Shown: positions 53,824 to 60,750 of the stretch, one piece after another
Position numbering within the stretch: position 1 is the stretch's first letter
Layout: each line of letters opens with the position of its first letter
Source: UBA868 sp016776875
GTDB taxonomy: Bacteria > Pseudomonadota > Gammaproteobacteria > Arenicellales > UBA868
NCBI GenBank assembly: GCA_051201585.1
Contig: CP179198.1
Coordinates: 1,860,001 to 1,924,000 of the forward strand
Direction of reading: 5' to 3'
DNA length: 64,000 bases
Position numbers and translations under genes: made by a program
Notes under the pieces: model-generated
What the model saw: only the letters and a program-made list of their open reading frames with translations
Database searches by the model: none
Told to the model about the DNA's origin: nothing

Positions 53824-55827
53824 TTAACGGCGTCTTCGACGGCGTCCGGTTGACGGCACCGACTCCTTTGATTCGGGCTGAGCCGGCCATGACACGACTT
53901 TCGAAAGCTCGGGATAACTAGCCGTTTTGTGGGGAATAGCCATTGCCTCGATAAAATGCTCCTGAAACCGACTCTCGACCGCAGTCTCAATCTTTTCAAT
54001 GCGTCGAACCTCTCTCTCGATCTCGAGCCGAGCGTTGGAGTCCACTAATGCAATATGCGCACCGCTTCCCGCTGCATTACCTGCTGACGTCACATTCTCA
54101 ATCGCGCAATCGGGAATCAACCCCAGGACCATTGCATATTTAACATCAATATGTGAGCCAAAGGCCCCGGCAAGACGAATGCGATCAATCTTATCCACGT
54201 TAAGTTTGTCCATCAGCAGTCGAACACCCGCGTAAAGCGCTGCTTTTGCAAGCTGAATCGCGCGAACATCATTTTGGGTGATCGTGATTGTCACGGCCCC
54301 CGCATGCAAAACGTACGAGAACGTACGGCCATCCTCAACAATCCGGTCAGAACGATTAATTAACTCGCCATCGATAACGCCATCGGTGTTAATGACACCA
54401 GACAGATACATCTCCCCTAAAACCTCGATAATTCCAGATCCGCATATGCCTGTGATCGCGCCAGCGCCCAATTGACTTTCAAAACTTGGATCGTCAGACC
54501 ATAGATCACAACCAATGACCTTAAAGCGGGGCTCGAGCGTTTCAGGATCAATCCTGACCCGCTCAATTGCTCCGGGTGCCGCGCGTTGTCCTGAACTGAT
54601 TTGCGCACCTTCAAAAGCAGGGCCCGTCGGACTACTGGCTGACAGTAATCGATCCCGGTTTCCAAGCACGATCTCCGCGTTCGTGCCTACGTCTACAAGC
54701 AATGACATCTCTTCTCGAAGATACGGCGCTTCCGATAGCACAACAGCTGCGCAATCTGCACCCACATGACCGGCAATACATGGCAACACGTAGCAGCGGG
54801 CGCCCGGGTTCAATTCCAGGCCAACCTCTTTCGCCGTCATTGTGACCGCGCCGTCGGTTGCGAGTGCAAACGGGGCACCGCCCAATTCAAGGGGAGAAAT
54901 GCCCAGGAACAAATGATGCATGATGGGATTTCCAACGAACGCGCAATCAAGGATATCGTTAGTTAACTGATTTGCCTCCTCGCAAACTTCATCAACCAGT
55001 CCAGCAACCGCTTCACGAACTGCCGCGCACATCTCATCCTCGCTGCCGGGCTGCATCATGACGTAAGAGACTCGACTCATGAGATCCTCCCCAAACCGAA
55101 TCTGAGGATTCATACGACCCGCAGATGCAAGCGCTTCTCCGCTTGCGAGATCAACAAGATGAGCCGCAATTGTCGTCGATCCAATATCCACTGCAAGTCC
55201 AAGTAATCGCTGATGAAGACCGGGCCAGACTGCGATGATCTCTTTTTCCTGATAGATCGCGACAGTAACCTGCCAATTTCCCTTTCGCATGATGGGCTGC
55301 AACACTTTAAGCACATGACTATCGCACGTCAGATCGGTCAGTCCCCACTCGAACTCGAGCTCTTCAAATAGCCGATGTAAATCGGAGACCGGCTCATGCA
55401 TACTCGGCTCAGAAACCTCTACAACATACAAACGAACAAGTGGATTGACTGCCAAATCATGTACTTCAGTTCTTTTTCTGACGACCTGTCGGTGAACCTG
55501 ACTTTCAGGTGGCACGTCGATAACCGCGTCGCCCATCAATCGAGCCGAGCACCCCAACCTTCGTCCCTTCTTCAAACCCTCAGCCTGATCGAATGAAATT
55601 TCGTTTGCGCCAAAATCAGAAAGATTTTCAAATCGGGATTCAATGCCGTGTTTTGGAAAAGACCCTTCGCTCAAGGTGACCTGACAGCGTCCACAAATCG
55701 CTCTTCCTCCACATACAGAATCCAGATCGACACCCAAATCGCGTGCGGCTTGAAGAACAGTGGTGCCAGATGGCACTCGGCCCCTGCGTCCAGAGGGCGT
55801 AAATACAATCATCACATCATCTTTCAT
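53824..55827 (-). CDS. RACo: ATP-dependent reductive activator of corrinoid proteins
   Basis: This 667-residue protein reduces inactive Co(II) corrinoid protein back to Co(I) using ATP. It has an N-terminal [2Fe-2S] domain (Cys39, 45, 48 in SVCGGRAICGRCQV and Cys93 in RLGCSA). The ASKHA ATPase core shows GLAVDIGSTTIAAHL, LLVDVGTNAEIVLGN, GICGSGIIEVLG and RLAGAFGSHID. The C-terminus is GRRRRRR. It lies 14 nt after the GFA gene, within the corrinoid operon, which needs such a reactivase. Confidence 0.94.
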   Translation of the reverse strand: MKDDVMIVFTPSGRRGRVPSGTTVLQAARDLGVDLDSVCGGRAICGRCQVTLSEGSFPKHGIESRFENLSDFGANEISFDQAEGLKKGRRLGCSARLMGDAVIDVPPESQVHRQVVRKRTEVHDLAVNPLVRLYVVEVSEPSMHEPVSDLHRLFEELEFEWGLTDLTCDSHVLKVLQPIMRKGNWQVTVAIYQEKEIIAVWPGLHQRLLGLAVDIGSTTIAAHLVDLASGEALASAGRMNPQIRFGEDLMSRVSYVMMQPGSEDEMCAAVREAVAGLVDEVCEEANQLTNDILDCAFVGNPIMHHLFLGISPLELGGAPFALATDGAVTMTAKEVGLELNPGARCYVLPCIAGHVGADCAAVVLSEAPYLREEMSLLVDVGTNAEIVLGNRDRLLSASSPTGPAFEGAQISSGQRAAPGAIERVRIDPETLEPRFKVIGCDLWSDDPSFESQLGAGAITGICGSGIIEVLGEMYLSGVINTDGVIDGELINRSDRIVEDGRTFSYVLHAGAVTITITQNDVRAIQLAKAALYAGVRLLMDKLNVDKIDRIRLAGAFGSHIDVKYAMVLGLIPDCAIENVTSAGNAAGSGAHIALVDSNARLEIEREVRRIEKIETAVESRFQEHFIEAMAIPHKTASYPELSKVVSWPAQPESKESVPSTGRRRRRR

Positions 55828-55841
55828 GCTTTTTCACCCCC

Positions 55842-56258
55842 CTAACGACCCGCACGGCCTGCCGATGTTGTTTCAAAAACACCTTCACCGACATCGACCG
55901 GGTAATAGTCAGAAGCATCATCGCAATAGATATGTCCCCCAAAAATAAGATTGGTAGGCTTCTCAAGAATCCCGGCAGAGACCGAAAGCGTATCTTTGCC
56001 ACTATGACTCCAGAAGAGGCTAGACCCGCAATGACGACAAAAACCCCGCTTAACCTCTTGGGAGGACTGGAACCAGCTCAAACCGTCATCCGTCTGGAAG
56101 GTAAACGCGTCACGAGGTGCCGCTGTGGCCGCCCAAACATGCCCGCTTGATTTGCGGCACTGACTGCAATGACAAGCTAACACATTCCTAAGCGGTCCCC
56201 GAATCGTAAAGCGAACAGCGCCACACAAACAAGCGCCAACGGTTTCCAGCTCAGCCAT
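55842..56258 (-). CDS. GFA-family protein (formaldehyde-glutathione / centromere V-like zinc protein)
   Basis: This protein of about 138 residues has the zinc cysteines of the GFA family: GACLCGAVRF, ACHCSQCRKSSG and GFCRHCGSSLFWS. The founding member promotes S-hydroxymethylglutathione formation, but many homologues have other, unknown roles. The ATG at 56258 overlaps the mtgA stop by 8 nt, so it is translated with the methyltransferase. A link to formaldehyde released in one-carbon metabolism is plausible but inferred. Confidence 0.88.
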   Translation of the reverse strand: MAELETVGACLCGAVRFTIRGPLRNVLACHCSQCRKSSGHVWAATAAPRDAFTFQTDDGLSWFQSSQEVKRGFCRHCGSSLFWSHSGKDTLSVSAGILEKPTNLIFGGHIYCDDASDYYPVDVGEGVFETTSAGRAGR

Positions 56259-56505
56259 TTCGAGCTCGACGTCGACTCCCACGCCTGCTGTCTCGTGCAC
56301 TCATCTGTCCGTCAGCTGGCGCCTCTCTAAACCGCGCAATCCAGCGAAGACAGTCCCGATCATGACCCATCATGACATCTGCACCCATCACGGCCTGCAT
56401 CACCTCGACATGCAATGGACTGGTTATCGCTGAAGTCATTCCGGCTCCAATAGCCATCGTTAAAAAGGCGGCATTTAATCCATTTCGATTTGGCAAACCA
56501 AAAGC
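56251..56505 (-). CDS. Methyltetrahydrofolate:corrinoid methyltransferase, C-terminal fragment
   Basis: This is the remaining third of MtgA in the shifted frame. It begins LPNRNGLNAAFLTMAIGAGM, with GADVMMGHDRDCLRWI further on, and has a basic tail rich in arginine (SRRGSRRRARNG). The upstream fragment loses frame one codon earlier at AAAAGCT (56500-56506). Removing one base restores VSFGLPNRNGLNAAF, the expected family sequence. The GFA gene starts within its last codons. Confidence 0.9.
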   Translation of the reverse strand, partial: AFGLPNRNGLNAAFLTMAIGAGMTSAITSPLHVEVMQAVMGADVMMGHDRDCLRWIARFREAPADGQMSARDSRRGSRRRARNG

Positions 56506-57163
56506 TCACATTTGAAGCGCCACAGGTGCTATTCACTTTTAATTCGTCTCGAAGGCGCGTCAGGATATGCATCACCTGCCTGCCGGCATCATTGAGGGCG
56601 CCAATGGGCATTACGAGGGGATCAACGACAATGTCAGAGGCCGGAATTCCATGGTCTGCGGCTCTTTCCACAATTCGCTTTGCAACCTCAAACCTGACAT
56701 TAGGATCCTCAGAGATTCCAGTTTCATCGTTAGAAATCGCAACTACCGCAGCACCATACTTCTTCACCAACGGCAATACCTGCTCCAGACGCTCCTCCTC
56801 TCCAGTCACCGAGTTAACGAGCGCCTTTCCTTGATAGACTTCCAGACCTGATTCAAGTGCTGCAACAATTGAAGAATCGATCGACAGTGGCACATCTGTG
56901 AGTGACTGCACCAGTTTTACACAGTCCGCCAGAATGGCAGGCTCGTCAGCAAGTGGAATGCCCGCGTTGACATCCAGCATATTCGCGCCAGCGGCTACCT
57001 GCGCTAAAGCGTCTGCCTGAACACGGCTATAATCGCCGGCTTTCATTTCATCCGCTAAAACTTTCCGACCGGTCGGATTGATTCGCTCACCGATAACACA
57101 GAACGGCTCATCAAACCCAATTCGAACCTCTTTAGTTGCTGAACTTACGACGGTAACTGTCAC
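56503..57163 (-). CDS. Methyltetrahydrofolate:corrinoid methyltransferase (MtgA-like), N-terminal fragment
   Basis: This pterin-binding TIM-barrel enzyme moves methyl from methyl-Co(III) to tetrahydrofolate. It shows CVIGERINPTGRKVLADEM, AAGANMLDVNAGIPLADEP and PLSIDSSIVAALESGLE. The ISNDETGISEDPNVRFEVAK and DIVVDPLVMPIGA blocks follow, as in MtgA/AcsE proteins. The start is a GTG at 57163, 14 nt after the MetF-like gene. The frame breaks at 56500-56506. Confidence 0.92.
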
Positions 57164-57176
57164 TCGCTGATCCTCA

Positions 57177-58178
57177 TTAAATATGGTCTGTTTTTATTCC
57201 CGGATACCAGGGCGATCTGCCTTCCAGTATCCCGGCCTCGGTCACAATTTCAGGTACTCGCTCCTCTTGGCGATAGGCCATAATGTGCACCCCGCTAACG
57301 CCTTGAATCTCTCGAACTGCCTGAATCATCTCAATACAAATCTTTACACCTTCCTCTCTCTGGTTTTTAGCGCACAATAATCTGCGAATAATTTGATCCG
57401 GAATATGTACCCCTGGCACGTTGTCCCGAATCCACGCGGCGGTTTTAGCAGAAGGCATGGGCCCGACCCCAACCAAAATATAGCAACGTTCGGTAAGCCC
57501 CATCTCCCTTACCCGACTCATATAAGTCCGAAAGCGCTCAATATCAAAACAGTATTGCGTTTGAATAAATTGCGCACCCGCAGCTATTTTTTTCTGAAGA
57601 CGAAGGGGGCGATAATCAAGCGGTGGGCCGAAAGGGTTAGCAGCGGCACCCAGAAATACTCTGGGCGGACTACTCAGTCGGCGACCGCTTAAAAACTGAC
57701 TCTGATCCCGCATTGAAGTCACCATTTCCAGCAGACTCATACAGTCAAGATCAAAGACTGGCTTAGCACTCGGCTGATCTCCTGCCTGCACCCCATCACC
57801 CGTTAAACAAAGAATATTCGCCACACCCATCGCAGCGGCACCCAATACATCTCCCTGAATAGCGATTCGATTTCTATCTCGACAAGACACCTGCATCACC
57901 ATCGCATAGCCTTGGCGCGTTAATAATGAACACACGCCTACGCTGGACATGTGACAATTCGCGCCCGATCCGTCCGTGGCGTTAATCGCATCAACATATC
58001 CGTCAAAAATACGAGCGCGTTCATAGACTTCTTCTGGCGCAGCGGAGTCCGGTGGCGCAATTTCTGCCGTTACCGCAAACTTTCCTGCGCGCAGCAAGCG
58101 TTCAAGTCGGCCTGGAGAATCATGGCCTTCGAGTACCGGTAACGGTTGCCCTTCGTTCCCTATCTGCTCAGTTAGCAT
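57177..58178 (-). CDS. Methylenetetrahydrofolate reductase (MetF-like)
   Basis: This 333-residue flavoprotein has the MTHFR barrel: VTAEIAPPDSAAPEEVYERA, DAINATDGSGANCHMSS, ILCLTGDGVQAGDQPSAKPV and QFIQTQYCFDIERFRTYM. Paired with the Cys-rich protein next to it, it resembles the MetV-MetF complexes of acetogens. Here it probably runs towards methylene-THF, oxidising methyl groups. Its start overlaps the end of the upstream gene by 11 nt. A normal biosynthetic role for methionine cannot be excluded. Confidence 0.92.
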   Translation of the reverse strand: MLTEQIGNEGQPLPVLEGHDSPGRLERLLRAGKFAVTAEIAPPDSAAPEEVYERARIFDGYVDAINATDGSGANCHMSSVGVCSLLTRQGYAMVMQVSCRDRNRIAIQGDVLGAAAMGVANILCLTGDGVQAGDQPSAKPVFDLDCMSLLEMVTSMRDQSQFLSGRRLSSPPRVFLGAAANPFGPPLDYRPLRLQKKIAAGAQFIQTQYCFDIERFRTYMSRVREMGLTERCYILVGVGPMPSAKTAAWIRDNVPGVHIPDQIIRRLLCAKNQREEGVKICIEMIQAVREIQGVSGVHIMAYRQEERVPEIVTEAGILEGRSPWYPGIKTDHI

Positions 58179-58659
58179 CTTGACTCGGACTCTTGACCCT
58201 TAACAAAAAATTTTCGTCACGTTTTTTGCGCACCTCACTCAACCACGACGATCGGCCCCGAGTCTCGTTAGCAAGCGGCGGTTGGACGTGCTGAATGCTG
58301 GCGCCCCCACGCATCTTTTGAGACCCCTCCCAGGCATCCACCCAAACACAGCGCATCTCAGGCTTCACTTCGCAATATCCGTGCTCGCGCACACCACCAC
58401 AAGGACCGTTGCGCAACTCTTTTGGGCAATTCATTGGGCAAGACATTCCAGTCTCGCTTAAAACACAACTTCCACACATCTGGCAATCGAACATTGCACT
58501 CTTAATCAGTCGCTCAACACTGCGAACAGGCTTTTCAATTCGGTTATAGCCCGCCCAAAGCCAAAGAGGGTGCAAAAGCGCCAACGCCCCTTCAACACGC
58601 CTGTAAAGCCACTCGAGCATCCGAGCGTTTCGCACTGACCAATGTCTCATTCGATACAT
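58168..58659 (-). CDS. MetV-like methylenetetrahydrofolate reductase C-terminal-domain protein
   Basis: This 163-residue protein has a dense cysteine cluster: FDCQMCGSCVLSETGMSCPM, CPKELRNGPCGGVREHGYC and MRCVW. That pattern defines the MTHFR C-terminal (PF12225) family, which binds iron-sulfur or zinc and partners MetF. A basic, amphipathic N-terminus precedes it. It overlaps the MetF-like gene by 11 nt, supporting a stoichiometric complex. Confidence 0.88.
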   Translation of the reverse strand: MYRMRHWSVRNARMLEWLYRRVEGALALLHPLWLWAGYNRIEKPVRSVERLIKSAMFDCQMCGSCVLSETGMSCPMNCPKELRNGPCGGVREHGYCEVKPEMRCVWVDAWEGSQKMRGGASIQHVQPPLANETRGRSSWLSEVRKKRDENFLLRVKSPSQDAN

Positions 58660-58688
58660 GGTGCTTGTTCTATGCTATTTCGGTTGAC

Positions 58689-58997
58689 TCAATGCTGGTC
58701 GTCTTTTACGCCTTTTGCGCGAACCAACGCCAAAAGATCTTCATCAGAGAAAGCAGCCTCAAGTTCGTCGGCACGGGCCTTCACCACCGCGTCGAGATCA
58801 TTATCATCACACGGCACGCTATCTCTTCGCCACTCACTCATATAGGCGTCCGAGGACCCTTTTCCTGCACGCATCGCCGCTCGATCAATAGCGTCTTGAA
58901 ATCGCTCGCCCAATAAAATCTTACTTGTCTCTCGTCCCTTGCGGCTCATTACCTGAGAGGGAATATCGCGCCAAAAAACAGTGATTAACTTAGCCAC
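58689..58997 (-). CDS. PF13769-type 'virulence factor' small protein
   Basis: This 102-residue soluble protein begins AKLITVFWRDIPSQVMSRKG and has YMSEWRRDSVPCDDNDLDAV. This matches a family labelled 'virulence factor' in databases without firm evidence. It recurs next to corrinoid methyl-transfer genes in marine bacteria, and its place inside this operon supports a role in that pathway. There is no signal peptide or membrane segment. Actual activity is unknown. Confidence 0.8.
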   Translation of the reverse strand: MAKLITVFWRDIPSQVMSRKGRETSKILLGERFQDAIDRAAMRAGKGSSDAYMSEWRRDSVPCDDNDLDAVVKARADELEAAFSDEDLLALVRAKGVKDDQH

Positions 58998-59081
58998 TTT
59001 TAAATCTCCCGTGCATCGTTCTTAAAAGACCTTAACTCCATCCCTCGAGACCTTTTAAACCTTGTTTTGTCGAATAAAAAC

Positions 59082-59702
59082 CTAGCTGACCGCGCAATCG
59101 GACGCAAACGCCGACAGCCCCACTCTTAACTCCCCGTAGCCCGTTACCACATGCTCAAACTCAAGTTCAAGTGTGTCCGCCGCAGCACGGGCCATCGCCA
59201 GGAAACGTGGCGTATCGGATTGAGACAGGTAAATCAATTTTGTGTAATTCGAAAAATACATTTTAAGCAACTCAGGATGATCGCGGATTCCCAACTCAAC
59301 CATGATAAGTCGTTCGAAATGCTGCGCTAAAAAGTCAGTCAAATAAAAAGTTCCAGGTTCTTGATCGGCACATTTTTCGAATTGTTCAGAGCCCATGAAG
59401 AATTCATAGCAATGCGCACCCGGCAGTCGCTCAATACCTTCTTTCTCAAGCACGCTATCCAGCATCCCACCCGTCCCGCAATCTGCATAAGCCACAAATA
59501 TAGATTGGTATTTATCACGAGACTCGTCAATTTTTTGTTTGACCTTAATTGCAATTTGCTCAGGTCGATTGTGAAGACTGGCCGGTAAACACGCCACGAC
59601 AAGATGATCCCACCCGTTCATTCGTTTAAGGGTAGTGATTTCATGAGCCAAAGCGCCACACGCAATCACCAAGCTCGATGCTGAACGCGTTGGCGAGGTC
59701 AT
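59082..59702 (-). CDS. DUF1638 protein
   Basis: This protein of about 206 residues has the DUF1638 pattern LVIACGALAHEITTLKRMNG. Further blocks are VAYADCGTGGMLDSVLEKEG, PGAHCYEFFMGSEQFE and EPGTFYLTDFLAQHFERL. Members cluster with corrinoid proteins and methyltransferases, but their function is unknown. Conserved Cys, His and Glu suggest metal binding. I place the start at the ATG at 59702; a TTG at 59798 would add 32 residues unlike the family. The upstream gap is then 96 nt. Confidence 0.85.
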   Translation of the reverse strand: MTSPTRSASSLVIACGALAHEITTLKRMNGWDHLVVACLPASLHNRPEQIAIKVKQKIDESRDKYQSIFVAYADCGTGGMLDSVLEKEGIERLPGAHCYEFFMGSEQFEKCADQEPGTFYLTDFLAQHFERLIMVELGIRDHPELLKMYFSNYTKLIYLSQSDTPRFLAMARAAADTLELEFEHVVTGYGELRVGLSAFASDCAVS

Positions 59703-59798
59703 AAACGCACTAGTATTCGTGATAGTCGTTCGAATAAAGCTTAATCCCGGGGAGTCAAGCCCTTTCAATAAAAACGTATCGATCCAGCGTAACAACAA

Positions 59799-60500
59799 CT
59801 ACGCGTGCGCAGCCCGTCGATCAGCTACCAACTGCTTCGCTGTCTCGACCGCTACTGCTGCGTCACGGCAATACGCGTCGGCACCGATTGCGGTACCAAA
59901 TTCCTCGTTGAGGGGCGCGCCCCCCACCAACACGATGAAATCCTCTCTAATGCCTTGCTCAACCATTGTGTCGATAACGACTTTCATATAGGGCATAGTC
60001 GTCGTTAGAAGCGCAGACATGCCCACGATATCAGGCTTATGTTTTTCAATTGCCTCCAAATAATTCTCGACCGGGTTATTAATGCCCAGATCAAATACTT
60101 CGAATCCGGCGCCCTCAAGCATCATCCCAACGAGATTTTTACCAATATCGTGAATATCGCCTTTCACTGTGCCGAGTACGACCGTTCCGATTGATTCAGC
60201 TCCCGTCTCGGCTAGCAGAGGCCGAAGAATTGCCATTCCGCCCTTCATTGCATTCGCCGCCATCAATACTTCAGGGACGAAAAGAATGCCATCTCGAAAA
60301 TCAATCCCGACGATCCGCATACCTTCAACAAGCGCGTCCGATAACACCTTATCTGGAGCCCATCCCCGGCCCAGAAGGATGTTAGTACCTTCTTCAATTT
60401 CCTCTTTCAACCCATCATAAAGATCATCATGCATCTGCTCCACCAGCTCCTCGTCAGATAGGGTGCTCAGATCAAGGTCGTCAGACTGGTCATCACTCAT
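59799..60500 (-). CDS. Corrinoid (cobalamin-binding) methyl carrier protein, MtbC/MttC-like
   Basis: This 233-residue protein has a helical cap domain and a Rossmann B12 domain. His117 in VKGDIHDIGKNLVGMMLEGA is the lower cobalt ligand (DxHxxG), with MSALLTTTMPYMK and LVGGAPLNEEFGTAIGADAY lining the cofactor. An acidic N-terminus of about 20 residues precedes the cap. It shuttles methyl groups from a substrate methyltransferase to MtgA. It is first in the operon, with AGGAAA before the ATG at 60500. Confidence 0.95.
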   Translation of the reverse strand: MSDDQSDDLDLSTLSDEELVEQMHDDLYDGLKEEIEEGTNILLGRGWAPDKVLSDALVEGMRIVGIDFRDGILFVPEVLMAANAMKGGMAILRPLLAETGAESIGTVVLGTVKGDIHDIGKNLVGMMLEGAGFEVFDLGINNPVENYLEAIEKHKPDIVGMSALLTTTMPYMKVVIDTMVEQGIREDFIVLVGGAPLNEEFGTAIGADAYCRDAAVAVETAKQLVADRRAAHA

Positions 60501-60579
60501 AGAGGCCGTTTCCTATGTCTAAAAAAACATTATCGAAGCCATCAATTCTAATTTTGAAGTTGAAAGGTAGTGTTTCACT

Positions 60580-60607
60580 GGCGACACAGCGTCATCGAGG
60601 GGCGACA
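60580..60607 (-). promoter_or_regulatory. Tandem TGTCGCC direct repeats, 21-bp period (AraC/GATase-type operator)
   Basis: On the minus strand TGTCGCC occurs at 60607-60601 and again at 60586-60580, exactly 21 bp apart (two helical turns). This matches the tandem half-site layout TGTCGC-N8-AA-N5 known for P. aeruginosa ArgR and related AraC-family regulators with a GATase-like domain. Some of that group (GbdR, SouR) control betaine and sarcosine use. Possible -10 boxes follow at 60550-60545 (TAGAAT) and 60534-60529 (GATAAT). The AA positions are GA and CA here, so the match is not perfect. No such regulator is encoded in the window. Confidence 0.55.
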
Positions 60608-60704
60608 TCTGCCGCCTAAAAATGGCGGTCTCGGGTGTCCACGCACCAAACATAACAGACCGTCAGCTGACTTCAAATCGCAGTGGAACCGCAAGATCCG
60701 CCCG

Positions 60705-60733
60705 ACAGCGAAGTCAAAAAATTAACTCGCTGT
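60705..60733 (-). terminator. Hairpin downstream of DUF1015 gene
   Basis: ACAGCGA (60705-60711) and TCGCTGT (60727-60733) pair around an A/T-rich loop 18 nt after the stop codon. No T-tract follows on the minus strand, so it may terminate poorly or protect the 3' end of the serA-serC-DUF1015 transcript. Confidence 0.35.
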
Positions 60734-60750
60734 GACCTGGAAGCGAGCAA

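Larger units (their letters stand above)
60501..60750. other. Intergenic region between DUF1015 gene and corrinoid operon
   Basis: This 250-bp gap holds no gene. From the right it has a hairpin (60705-60733), a palindromic GTCAGCTGAC (60662-60671), a CCGCC/GGCGG inverted repeat (60612-60628), the tandem TGTCGCC repeats (60580-60607) and AT-rich sequence with possible -10 boxes. The whole layout is that of a regulated promoter for the corrinoid operon. Confidence 0.6.

Noticed and set aside
56490..56834. Plus-strand open frame of 114 codons antisense to mtgA
   Set aside because: It is the mirror of the conserved methyltransferase sequence and spans its frameshift; nothing in it looks like a protein family.
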